Source: Flavobacterium succinicans (GTDB taxonomy: Bacteria > Bacteroidota > Bacteroidia > Flavobacteriales > Flavobacteriaceae). Taken from it: a stretch of 64,000 nt of DNA. Below the pieces are notes generated by a model. It was not told where the DNA came from and did no database searches. It was given only the letters and a program-made list of their open reading frames with translations. This document shows, one piece after another, positions 40,255 to 47,405 of the stretch (positions are counted from its first letter, which is position 1; each line of letters starts with the position of its first letter). Where the stretch lies: contig NZ_JMTM01000065.1 in the NCBI RefSeq assembly GCF_001662485.1, positions 62,001-126,000 of the forward strand. The letters are read 5' to 3'. Made by a program: the position numbers and the translations under genes.

Positions 40255-41005
40255 GTGTGGGAACACAATCGTAATGAATGGGTAAATTGGAAGTAAAATA
40301 CGCCATTACAGGATCTATCTCCTCCTCTACCTCTGGCTTTGGTGGATTGACAAAGTTGCCATTCTCGTCAAAACGTTGCATAAATTTATCTTGCGATGGG
40401 TCATAATCTGGGCGTTCCCATTCGTATTTATAGATTTTTTGATACTCTTCGGCTTTGAAAATAATAGACAATAAAAATCCAGTGATAAAGCCCGCTAAAT
40501 GACCTTCCCAAGAAATGGTATTATCTACTTCGGGGAAGACATACCAAATCAACCCACCATAAACCAAAACGACGGCTAAAGAAAGCGCTACCAATCGATA
40601 ATATTGCGTTTGAATTCCTTTAAAGAATATAAAACTGACTAAAACATAAATGAGTCCACTAGCACCAATATGATAATTAGGACGACCAATAACCCAAGTA
40701 ATACCACCAGATAAAACTATTCCGAAGCAAAGAACAGCTAGCGTTTGTTTAGGATAAAAATAAGACAGGGCAGTCAACAAAACGAGTAATGGCAGGGAAT
40801 TATTATACAGATGCAATAAATCGGAATGGATGAAAGGACTGAAAAGAATGCCTTGCAATCCCGATAACGTTCTTGGTAAAATACCATTTTTATCAAAATC
40901 GAAATGGAAACGGATTTCTATCCAATAGACCATCCAAATAGTCAATAAAAAAAGGAGTGGCAATAAGACTACGCGATTACGAAATTGAAAATGGTTTTCT
41001 TCCAT
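40226..41005 (-). CDS. Rhomboid-family intramembrane serine protease
   Basis: The 259-residue protein has six hydrophobic segments in residues 12-185 and the catalytic dyad Ser116 in IGASG and His169 in WEGHLAG. The L1-side motif HSDLLHLYNN carries the conserved His and Asn. Rhomboids cut transmembrane segments of membrane proteins. A 75-residue hydrophilic C-terminal tail follows. No partner substrate is evident among its neighbours. Confidence 0.93.
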   Translation of the reverse strand: MEENHFQFRNRVVLLPLLFLLTIWMVYWIEIRFHFDFDKNGILPRTLSGLQGILFSPFIHSDLLHLYNNSLPLLVLLTALSYFYPKQTLAVLCFGIVLSGGITWVIGRPNYHIGASGLIYVLVSFIFFKGIQTQYYRLVALSLAVVLVYGGLIWYVFPEVDNTISWEGHLAGFITGFLLSIIFKAEEYQKIYKYEWERPDYDPSQDKFMQRFDENGNFVNPPKPEVEEEIDPVMAYFTSNLPIHYDCVPTQKKEPKQEF

Positions 41006-41333
41006 TGGATAAATGTACTATATTAGAAAATATTCAGCGTTTAAATAGTTAACATATAAGTCAAGTAAGTTTGTTAAATTAGCTTTTAAGACTGCTGGAT
41101 AAAAGGAAATATAAGTTCCTACTCTTCCTTTAAAACAATCTAAAATACTTAAATGATCTACTATTTTCACTTTACTTATTTAATGTAAAACTAAAATGAC
41201 TTATATGTTGTACATTTTTTATTAAGTACTGCATTTATAGCATTAAGCCTATAAACTTCATTAGTAATTCTCAAAAATACATCCAAAATAGCAGAAATGC
41301 TAAATTGTCATACCCAATGCGTCTTGGTAGGCT
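41006..41333. repeat. Intergenic region with 13-bp inverted repeat (41051-41209)
   Basis: AACATATAAGTCA at 41051-41063 recurs as its exact complement at 41197-41209. Between them lie smaller inverted pieces, such as AAAGGAA/TTCCTTT around 41105-41135. The whole could fold as a branched hairpin. No gene is seen. I recall similar ATATAAGTCA hairpins between genes of other flavobacteria, so it is likely a dispersed extragenic repeat; that is recollection, not shown here. Confidence 0.55.
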
Positions 41334-41485
41334 TAGCCCAGATGGGAATGGAAAGCCCGGAGTGCCGCGCTCTACTTTTTTCTTGGCAGAAAAGAGCGAC
41401 CAAAGGAAGCTCCTTTTATGCCTAGAAAAAAAAGAGCGCGGTGCGAGGACTTGTAATGTACAGCTGGAATAGCTCCTGAAAACTA
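41334..41485 (+). repeat. Dispersed structured extragenic element, copy A
   Basis: The element starts TAGCCCAGATGG and ends GAGGACTTGTAATGTACAGC then GCTCCTGAAAA. Between the ends, CCGCGCTCT (41365-41373) pairs perfectly with AGAGCGCGG (41433-41441). The stem continues as TTTTTTCTTGGC against GCCTAGAAAAAA, giving about 21 bp with one mismatch. It shares both ends with copy C (63331) and, less closely, copy B (58195). It is richer in G and C than its surroundings. It ends about 10 bases before the rarA -7 box. It may be a structured RNA or a REP-like mobile hairpin. Confidence 0.75.
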
Positions 41486-41495
41486 TAAAAATGTT

Positions 41496-41503
41496 TATTT
41501 TTG
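41496..41503 (+). promoter_or_regulatory. rarA -7 box, possibly leaderless
   Basis: TATTTTTG matches TAnnTTTG and is separated from the rarA ATG by CAAG only, the same context as rlmB. No -33 TTTG is seen; the upstream sequence there is the end of repeat copy A. Confidence 0.5.
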
Positions 41504-41507
41504 CAAG

Positions 41508-42785
41508 ATGGAAGCACCTTTAGCAGAACGTATTCGACCACAACAACTCACCGATTATATTAGCCAAACCCATTTGGTAGGCCCAAACGGCTCTTTAACG
41601 CAACAAATTAAGAACGGAATCATCCCCTCGCTCCTATTGTGGGGACCTCCTGGGACTGGCAAAACTACGCTGGCACAGATTATTGCACAGGAATCTAAAC
41701 GCCCATTTTATGAATTGAGCGCCATCAATTCGGGGGTAAAGGACATTCGGGATGTGATTGAAAAAGCCAAGCAAAGTGGCGGTTTGTTTACAGCCAAAAA
41801 TCCGATTTTGTTTATTGATGAGATTCATCGTTTTAGTAAATCGCAACAAGATTCGCTTTTGGCGGCGGTGGAAAAAGGATGGATTACTTTGATTGGTGCT
41901 ACGACAGAAAATCCGAGTTTCGAGGTGATTCCCGCTTTGCTTTCTCGCTGTCAAGTGTATATTTTGAATGCTTTTACAAAACAGGATTTAGAATCTTTGC
42001 TGGAAAGAGCAATGAAAGCGGACTCCATTTTGGCCAGCAAAAAAATTGAATTACAAGAAACCGAAGCTTTGTTGCGATTATCTGGAGGTGATGGTAGAAA
42101 ACTGCTTAATATATTTGAATTGGTGGTCAATGCCTCGGCCTCGGAACCAATAATTATTACCAATGAGCGAGTTTTGGAATTGGCGCAACAAAATACAGTG
42201 TTGTATGACAAGACGGGAGAACAGCATTATGACATTGTTTCCGCTTTTATAAAATCGATTCGAGGGAGTGATCCCAACGGGGCGGTATATTGGTTGGCTA
42301 GAATGATTGAAGGCGGAGAGGACGTTAAATTCATAGCCAGACGAATGTTGATTTTGGCAAGTGAAGACATTGGCAATGCTAATCCGACGGCATTTATTAT
42401 GGCTAACAATACTTTTCAAGCAGTGGCCACGATTGGCTATCCTGAGAGCCGCATTATTTTGAGTCAGTGTGCGGTGTATTTGGCAACTTCTCCAAAAAGC
42501 AATACCTCGTATATGGCCATAGGCACCGCTCAACAAATCGTAAAACAAACCGGAGATTTGCCTGTACCCTTACACTTAAGAAATGCTCCAACAAAATTAA
42601 TGAAAGAGTTGGGCTATGGCGAAGAATACAAATATTCGCACGATTACGCGAACAATTTTGCCGAACAAGAATTCCTTCCTGACGCACTGAGCAACACGCC
42701 TATTTATGTTCCCGGTAATAACTCAAGAGAAAACAGTATTCGAGAGTTTTTGAAAAATAGATGGAAGGAGAAGTATGGGTATTGA
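41508..42785 (+). CDS. rarA: Replication-associated recombination protein A (RarA/MgsA)
   Basis: The 425-residue AAA+ ATPase has the start [17 protein letters not shown], Walker [16 protein letters not shown], Walker [17 protein letters not shown], sensor 1 [10 protein letters not shown] and the C-terminal tetramerisation domain (for example [19 protein letters not shown]). RarA acts at stalled replication forks and single-strand gaps and is related to eukaryotic WRNIP1. The length matches. The stop is followed by a heptamer repeat and a terminator. Confidence 0.96.
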   Translation: MEAPLAERIRPQQLTDYISQTHLVGPNGSLTQQIKNGIIPSLLLWGPPGTGKTTLAQIIAQESKRPFYELSAINSGVKDIRDVIEKAKQSGGLFTAKNPILFIDEIHRFSKSQQDSLLAAVEKGWITLIGATTENPSFEVIPALLSRCQVYILNAFTKQDLESLLERAMKADSILASKKIELQETEALLRLSGGDGRKLLNIFELVVNASASEPIIITNERVLELAQQNTVLYDKTGEQHYDIVSAFIKSIRGSDPNGAVYWLARMIEGGEDVKFIARRMLILASEDIGNANPTAFIMANNTFQAVATIGYPESRIILSQCAVYLATSPKSNTSYMAIGTAQQIVKQTGDLPVPLHLRNAPTKLMKELGYGEEYKYSHDYANNFAEQEFLPDALSNTPIYVPGNNSRENSIREFLKNRWKEKYGY

Positions 42786-42791
42786 TAAAAG

Positions 42792-42847
42792 GGTTTAAGG
42801 TTTAAGGTTTAAGGTTTAAGGTTTAAGGTTTAAGGTTTAAGGTTTAA
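42792..42847 (+). repeat. Eight perfect tandem copies of GGTTTAA
   Basis: The heptamer GGTTTAA is repeated eight times without error, starting six bases after the rarA stop codon and running into the A-rich side of the terminator. The unit resembles plant telomeric TTTAGGG in composition only. Perfect short repeats of this kind vary in number by slipped-strand mispairing. It is outside any coding frame, so it would act, if at all, on the 3' end of rarA mRNA. Confidence 0.95.
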
Positions 42848-42892
42848 AAAAACGAGAATACTTTGATAAATCAAAGCATTCTCGTTTTTTTT
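42846..42892. terminator. Bidirectional terminator between rarA and the secreted-protein gene
   Basis: AACGAGAATACTTTGA pairs with TCAAAGCATTCTCGTT (one A-C mismatch) around TAAA, with A- and T-runs at the sides. It serves both convergent genes. Confidence 0.85.
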
Positions 42893-42915
42893 GTTCGGTT
42901 GGTATTCTAAGCTAA

Positions 42916-43674
42916 CTAAAACTTAATAGCTATTTTTTCAGACATTAGCTGTTCATTTTTATAATATTCAAAATACCACTCGTTGTCTTTTAAAAGCAAA
43001 GCGCCTTGAACGCCGTCTCTAACAGCAGTGAAGTAATCGTTTTTGGAGGTTTTGTATAACTTCATAACAACTTTTGGAGTTGTATCTATTAATTGATAGC
43101 CATTGGCTGTAGGCTGCGCATAATAAACGGTAGTGTTCGCAGCTGCGTTAGCCGCTACTACAGTACTAACTGGCGTACTAACATTAGTTACCACTGGGAC
43201 TGGAACAGGATTTGGAGTAGAAACTTGGCTTGCAGTTGATGTAACTGCCGGTATTGCGCCTGGAGTATATTTATAATTCATAGCATACAACGAATTAAAA
43301 GCTTCATTTAGCACCTCTGTGTAGGCTAATTGATAGTCTTTTTCTTTGGTATAGCCTGTAGTTGATTTAAATATTTCTTTTCCATTGCAATCTTTCAAGA
43401 CAAAATACATCTTGGTAGCCAAAAATGCTTTTAAATTAATAACGTCAATATACAACAAACTGCATTTGTCGTAGGGATTAGGCTCTTCTGCATAAAAGGC
43501 TTCAAAACCAGCTTTAGTCAAATTAAACTTCGTTAGTGTAGAGACACGGTATTCATTTGTTTGTTTTTGAAAATCAAATTTCAAAGGAACAATAACCGCT
43601 CTAAAATCATTTAGCGATTGAGCAAATGAAAAACTGGTCAAAAGGGCGAAAAAGAATAAAAAACGTACTTTCAT
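42916..43674 (-). CDS. Small secreted protein of unknown function
   Basis: I place the start at 43674 (MKVRFLFFFALLTSFSFAQ), giving 252 residues with a clear Sec signal. The longer frame from 43866 would overlap the HAD gene and hide this signal and a terminator. The body has two parts: residues about 20-140, with a DUF-like 'Y.EVLNEAFNSLYAM' helix, and a short C-terminal segment. A Pro/Val/Thr/Ala linker (about 140-190) joins them. The opening resembles periplasmic proteins with a YLxxG-type fold only weakly. I assign no function; it is probably periplasmic. Confidence 0.75.
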   Translation of the reverse strand: MKVRFLFFFALLTSFSFAQSLNDFRAVIVPLKFDFQKQTNEYRVSTLTKFNLTKAGFEAFYAEEPNPYDKCSLLYIDVINLKAFLATKMYFVLKDCNGKEIFKSTTGYTKEKDYQLAYTEVLNEAFNSLYAMNYKYTPGAIPAVTSTASQVSTPNPVPVPVVTNVSTPVSTVVAANAAANTTVYYAQPTANGYQLIDTTPKVVMKLYKTSKNDYFTAVRDGVQGALLLKDNEWYFEYYKNEQLMSEKIAIKF

Positions 43675-43692
43675 TATCATTATTTTTAAAGT

Positions 43693-43716
43693 AAAAAAAC
43701 AGAGGAAAAAGCCTCT
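43693..43716 (-). terminator. Terminator downstream of the HAD gene
   Basis: The minus strand reads AGAGG, a CTTTTT loop, CCTCT, G and seven T. It is a short 5-bp stem, but the U-run is strong. It supports the shorter start of the next gene. Confidence 0.55.
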
Positions 43717-43733
43717 TTCTAATTGGTTTAAAG

Positions 43734-44423
43734 TTACAAGAAATTTTGTAACTCTAATAAATGTTTCACTTGTTTGATTTCGGGGTCTACGGGAACTTGA
43801 TTTGGATTGAAAAATATAGCTGTTAAACCAGCATTTATAGCCCCATTTACATCTGCGTCGAGGCAATCACCAATCATTACACTCTGCTCCTTTTTGGTAT
43901 TTGCCACTTCGAGTGCGTGCTCAAAAATAATAGGATTCGGTTTCTTAACTCCTGCCATTTCTGAATTTGTGATGGTTTTAAAATAAATTTCTAAATTAGA
44001 ATTTCTAACTTTTTTATCTTGAACAGCAGCAAAACCGTTTGTAATGATGTGCAAAGTGTATTTCTTATGCAAGTATTCTAAAATATCGATAGTCCCTTCG
44101 AATAAAAAGTTATTTTCAGGCAATAACTCAATATAATCAATTGCCATTTGATGGATTGCTGCGTCAGAAATGGCATATCCTAAGGCATCAAATGACAATT
44201 TCAATCGATCATAACGCAATTGGTCATGCGAAATTTGATCTTTTTGATACAGTTTCCAACAGGCTTGGTTAATCGGGATATATTTTTCTATAAATGAGGT
44301 CGTATACACATCAGGATGATTTTTTTTGAAGATGGTATCAAAAGCCATTTCAGAATTTTTGTCAAAATCCCAAAGGGTATGATCTAAATCAAAAAAGACA
44401 TCGGTAATATTTTTTAACAGCAT
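43734..44423 (-). CDS. YjjG-family HAD hydrolase (noncanonical pyrimidine nucleotidase)
   Basis: The 229-residue HAD phosphatase has motif I VFFDLDHTLWDF (nucleophile Asp in DLD), motif II IITNG, motif III lysine in GVKKPNP and motif IV MIGDCLDADVNGA. A helical C1 cap lies in residues 20-90. The order and spacing match the YjjG group, which removes phosphate from dUMP, dTMP and modified pyrimidine nucleotides. It is 5 bp downstream of the RES toxin gene, so it may be co-transcribed with the toxin-antitoxin pair. Confidence 0.88.
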   Translation of the reverse strand: MLLKNITDVFFDLDHTLWDFDKNSEMAFDTIFKKNHPDVYTTSFIEKYIPINQACWKLYQKDQISHDQLRYDRLKLSFDALGYAISDAAIHQMAIDYIELLPENNFLFEGTIDILEYLHKKYTLHIITNGFAAVQDKKVRNSNLEIYFKTITNSEMAGVKKPNPIIFEHALEVANTKKEQSVMIGDCLDADVNGAINAGLTAIFFNPNQVPVDPEIKQVKHLLELQNFL

Positions 44424-44428
44424 AAAAT

Positions 44429-44887
44429 TTATTTGAATATTCGTTTATCAAAAGGGAAATCAACTTGATCTATAATTTGAATTTGCTTAAAATCCTGATG
44501 AAACGGATTGATTAAGAAATTAAAATCTCCTTTAACCACAGCCGAAGGTACTTTGAGTATCGCAAAATCATTTTGTTGAATAAAGCGATCACCAATTACA
44601 GCGGTATGAAAAGAGGAAGGAAATACATTCCAATCCGATTGTAAATCAGTCATTTTAACTTCCAAAACCTCAATAGTATCAGGAATAGCAATGGTTAACA
44701 TCACAAAATCACTTGGTAAAGTAGCTAAGGACAAATGCACTACCACTTCAGCCATAGCAAGCGCTCTACTTTCTGCCGTATAAATGATTTCTGTGCCTTT
44801 AGAATTCCATCTCGCACCGCACATTGAAGCGCCTTTTCCAGATAGTTCTATGGGATATTTCTTTCTAGCTAGTCGAAAAACTTCCAT
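44429..44887 (-). CDS. RES-domain toxin of a RES-Xre toxin-antitoxin system
   Basis: The 152-residue RES protein has the family core CGARWNSKGTEIIYTAESRALAMAEVVVHL (core MCGARWNSKG), with the conserved Arg and Glu, and the conserved serine in KVPSAVVKGDFNFLINP. RES toxins degrade NAD+ (for example MbcT and ParT relatives). The start codon overlaps the antitoxin stop as TAATG, so translation is coupled. It is the downstream gene, as usual for this class. Target and strength are unknown. Confidence 0.92.
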   Translation of the reverse strand: MEVFRLARKKYPIELSGKGASMCGARWNSKGTEIIYTAESRALAMAEVVVHLSLATLPSDFVMLTIAIPDTIEVLEVKMTDLQSDWNVFPSSFHTAVIGDRFIQQNDFAILKVPSAVVKGDFNFLINPFHQDFKQIQIIDQVDFPFDKRIFK

Positions 44888-45390
44888 TACACAAAAATAC
44901 CTTGGTCGATTTTTATCATTTCTTGCAAGACCATTTCTTTGCCGTAAGAATCTCGCAATAACTCAATTGGTTTTAGATTGCCTAAAGCATAAGAAGGAAG
45001 TGTTAGCCAGCTGTAAAACTGTTCTTCTGAATCGAAAATTGCTCTGCCAACGGTGGTGACTTCGGCCAGTTCTAATATTTTTTCGGATTGTAAAGGTTTA
45101 AAAACAAAACTATCCTTGGCGCGACTGCGTTGTAATGATTTTGTGGATATTCCTAAGAAAAGCGCCCAATCTTCTTCATTAAAAGGCGTTTGTTCTTGAA
45201 TCAATTTGAAAAAATCATAGGGAATCCCTTCGCGAATGGCGTGAACAATTAGCATTTTATTCTTTAAAAAATCAGCATACGTCAATTTTTTATTCAACAC
45301 TTTGTAGCCACTGCTTTGCTCCAATTTAGAAACAAAGGAACGCACCATTGCATTTATAGCTGTTTGAGAATTTAGTTTAATCGCTTCCAT
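44887..45390 (-). CDS. Xre-type antitoxin with MbcA/ParS toxin-binding domain
   Basis: The 167-residue protein has a helical N-terminal Xre-like part (FLGISTKSLQRSRA, about 85-100) and a C-terminal DUF2384-type toxin-binding domain (LELAEVTTVGRAIFDSEEQFYSWLTLPSYAL, core EQFYSWLTLPSYALG). It binds and silences the RES toxin and represses its own promoter. The double palindromic operator just upstream fits that role. It lies 53 bp after radC. Confidence 0.92.
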   Translation of the reverse strand: MEAIKLNSQTAINAMVRSFVSKLEQSSGYKVLNKKLTYADFLKNKMLIVHAIREGIPYDFFKLIQEQTPFNEEDWALFLGISTKSLQRSRAKDSFVFKPLQSEKILELAEVTTVGRAIFDSEEQFYSWLTLPSYALGNLKPIELLRDSYGKEMVLQEMIKIDQGIFV

Positions 45391-45395
45391 AAAAA

Positions 45396-45435
45396 GACAT
45401 TTGTCTGCAAATATAAGACAAATGTCTGTAACAAA
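45396..45435 (-). promoter_or_regulatory. RES-Xre promoter embedded in a double palindromic operator
   Basis: Two 10-bp sites, GACATTTGTC (45396-45405) and GACAAATGTC (45417-45426), are each dyads of the form GACA-NN-TGTC, with centres 21 bp apart, two helical turns. The minus-strand -7 box TATATTTG (45415-45408) lies exactly between them. A TTTG at 45435-45432 is a possible -33 element, though the spacer is short (16). A repressor bound on both sites would cover the start point. Confidence 0.75.
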
Positions 45436-45443
45436 AACATTAG

Positions 45444-46136
45444 TTACAAAATTCCTTCATCAGCAAAGCTAAAATAACCATGCTCTGCAACAATTACATG
45501 GTCTAAAATTGGAATTTCCAATTGTTGCCCAGCATTTTTAATTCTTTTAGTTACTTGAATATCGGCTTCACTGGCTTGGAGTTTTCCTGACGGATGATTA
45601 TGCGCCAAAACAATAGCTACAGCATTTTGCTCTAATGCTATTTTAAATACTAATCGCACATCGACAACAGTTCCTGTAATTCCTCCTTTGCTGAGCTGTG
45701 CTTTAAAAATTATCTTATTCGAATTATTGAGATAAACCACCCAAAATTCTTCATGGGGCAACTCCCCTATAATAGGATGCATTTCTTGATACACAACTTT
45801 ACTAGAAGTTACTTTTACCAATTCGAGAGGGCTCTCTTCTTTTCTGCGTCGGCCTAATTCTAAAGCAGCTGCAATCGTAATGGCTTTGGCCTCGCCTATG
45901 CCTTTAAATTCCATTAATTGAGCTAAAGATTGTTTGCCTAAAGAAGACAAATTATTATTGACACTAGCTAAAATACGTTTACTCAGCGCCACTGCCGATT
46001 CATTTCTACTTCCTGAACCAATCAAAATGGCTACCAATTCGGCATCGCTTAAAGCACTTTTACCTTTGAGCATCATTTTTTCGCGAGGTTTGTCATCTTC
46101 AGACCAATGGGTAATGGGAAAATTAGTTGCTTCCAA
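45444..46136 (-). CDS. radC: DNA repair protein RadC (JAB/MPN domain)
   Basis: The 230-residue protein has an N-terminal helix-hairpin-helix (MEFKGIGEAKAITI) and a C-terminal JAB domain with the metal motif AHNHPSGKLQASEAD (H-x-H-x7-S-x2-D). The name is historic: a role in repair is not established, and radC-like genes often sit near mobile regions. It lies next to the toxin-antitoxin pair, with 53 bp between, and diverges from the DUF1287 gene. Confidence 0.95.
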   Translation of the reverse strand: MEATNFPITHWSEDDKPREKMMLKGKSALSDAELVAILIGSGSRNESAVALSKRILASVNNNLSSLGKQSLAQLMEFKGIGEAKAITIAAALELGRRRKEESPLELVKVTSSKVVYQEMHPIIGELPHEEFWVVYLNNSNKIIFKAQLSKGGITGTVVDVRLVFKIALEQNAVAIVLAHNHPSGKLQASEADIQVTKRIKNAGQQLEIPILDHVIVAEHGYFSFADEGIL

Positions 46137-46166
46137 ATACTAAACAATTAAAATTGAACACTATAC

Positions 46167-46174
46167 TAGTTTTG
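46167..46174 (+). promoter_or_regulatory. Candidate -7 box for the DUF1287 gene
   Basis: TAGTTTTG fits TAnnTTTG 32 bases before the ATG at 46207. No clear -33 partner is seen at 19-21 bases. Confidence 0.35.
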
Positions 46175-46206
46175 AAAAAACATCGTTTTATAATAAAAGT
46201 AAAAAA

Positions 46207-46827
46207 ATGAAAGCAATTTATTTAATTTTCCTACTAAATTATTTTTCGTCTACTTCTATAAATCCAGCTATAACAGCAAATACAAAACCTTTTTCCCTAC
46301 AACTTTCGGAAGCTGTGCTGGCAATTATCAATCCAAATGTGATATATGACCCAACGTACTGTTCCATAAAATATCCAAATGGGGATGTACCCAAAAACAA
46401 AGGCGTTTGTACCGATGTGGTAATAAGAGCCTACAGAAAACTCAATATTGATTTACAAAAAGAAGTACACGAGGATATGAAGGCAAATTTTTCAAAATAT
46501 CCTAATCTCAAAAAATGGGGAATGAAGAAAACCGATACTAACATTGACCACAGAAGGGTACCAAATTTGGAAGTATTCTTTGAAAGAAAAGGTAAAAAAC
46601 TATTAGTATCCGATAACGCTAAGGATTACAAAACCGGAGACATTGTCACTTGGATGATTAACGGAAAACTTCCTCACATAGGAATTGTAACTCATAAGAA
46701 AACAAGTGATGGCTTGCGTTCCTTGATTGTTCATAATGTAGGGTACGGACAAGTCCTAGAAGATTGCTTATTTAAGTATAAAATAGTTGGCCATTATCAG
46801 TATGAAAACAGCCAACATAAATATTAA
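46207..46827 (+). CDS. DUF1287 protein, NlpC/P60-like
   Basis: The 206-residue protein has a short hydrophobic N-terminus (about 1-20, probably a signal) and the DUF1287 core: YPNGDVPKNKGVCTDVVIRAYR with candidate nucleophile Cys, a DHRRVPNLEVFF block, GDIVTWMINGKLPHIGIV with candidate His, and VHNVGYGQVLED. The Cys-His arrangement resembles NlpC/P60 amidases that cut peptidoglycan cross-bridges. The activity is inferred. It stands alone between divergent radC and convergent GNAT genes. Confidence 0.88.
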   Translation: MKAIYLIFLLNYFSSTSINPAITANTKPFSLQLSEAVLAIINPNVIYDPTYCSIKYPNGDVPKNKGVCTDVVIRAYRKLNIDLQKEVHEDMKANFSKYPNLKKWGMKKTDTNIDHRRVPNLEVFFERKGKKLLVSDNAKDYKTGDIVTWMINGKLPHIGIVTHKKTSDGLRSLIVHNVGYGQVLEDCLFKYKIVGHYQYENSQHKY

Positions 46828-46935
46828 TTTTTTACGTTTTGATGCAGAAAATTTCAAAATACAACACCATATTTTAAACGATATAAAAAAACAATTTTCT
46901 AATAGCTAAATAGACTAAACGCGAACCGCTACATT

Positions 46936-47394
46936 TTAAATGTTTTTTCGCATGCAAATACTATTTGCTAACCCTTCATAAGGCGGATAATTTTCAACAA
47001 TACTATACCCAACTTTTTGATACATTCCTATTGCAGCCGTTTGCTTATGTAAGGTTTCTAATACCGAAATAGAATATCCTAAATCTTTTGCCCAAGACTG
47101 TAATTCTTGCAACATTTGCTTCGCTATTCCTTTACCACGCATTACTTGATCTACAAACATTCGTTTTATTTCAATAGTGTTTTGATTGTACTTCTTAAAA
47201 CAACAACAAGCCACCGCCTTATCATTATAATAAACCAACACCACATTGGGATTAAATTCAATTTTATTATTTCCCCAATAATCAGCTTTCAACTCGGGAT
47301 ACGTTCCCCAAAGACTATCGTCTAAAGCTTTTATTAGCTTCAAGAAATCAGGATTTTCACTGGTTGTTTTTACAATCGTAACTTGCTCTTTCAT
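46936..47394 (-). CDS. GNAT-family N-acetyltransferase
   Basis: The 152-residue protein has the GNAT fold with the acetyl-CoA pyrophosphate-binding motif A in EIKRMFVDQVMRGKGIAKQML (core VMRGKGIAKQ) and motif B in LETLHKQTAAIGMYQKVGY. The acceptor is not predictable from the sequence. It lies 11 bp downstream of mpl and may be co-transcribed with it. Confidence 0.9.
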   Translation of the reverse strand: MKEQVTIVKTTSENPDFLKLIKALDDSLWGTYPELKADYWGNNKIEFNPNVVLVYYNDKAVACCCFKKYNQNTIEIKRMFVDQVMRGKGIAKQMLQELQSWAKDLGYSISVLETLHKQTAAIGMYQKVGYSIVENYPPYEGLANSICMRKNI

Positions 47395-47405
47395 TACAAA
47401 AAAAA

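Noticed and set aside
41334..41485. Insertion sequence remnant at copy A
   Set aside because: There is no transposase frame, target duplication or terminal inverted repeat of IS type; the shared pattern with copies B and C fits a structured element better.
42078..42548. Long antisense reading frames opposite rarA (also 42454-42687 and 41634-41954)
   Set aside because: They lie wholly inside a well-conserved AAA+ gene, have no family features and reflect codon bias of rarA.
42792..42847. Possible CRISPR or telomere-like array
   Set aside because: The units are 7 bp with no spacers, and there are no cas genes. It is a simple tandem repeat.
43675..43866. N-terminal extension of the secreted protein
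   Set aside because: It would overlap the HAD gene and run through a terminator, and a proper signal peptide starts at 43674.
45444..46136. Integrated mobile island around radC and the toxin-antitoxin genes
   Set aside because: No integrase, tRNA, att-like direct repeats or shift in base composition are visible at its borders.
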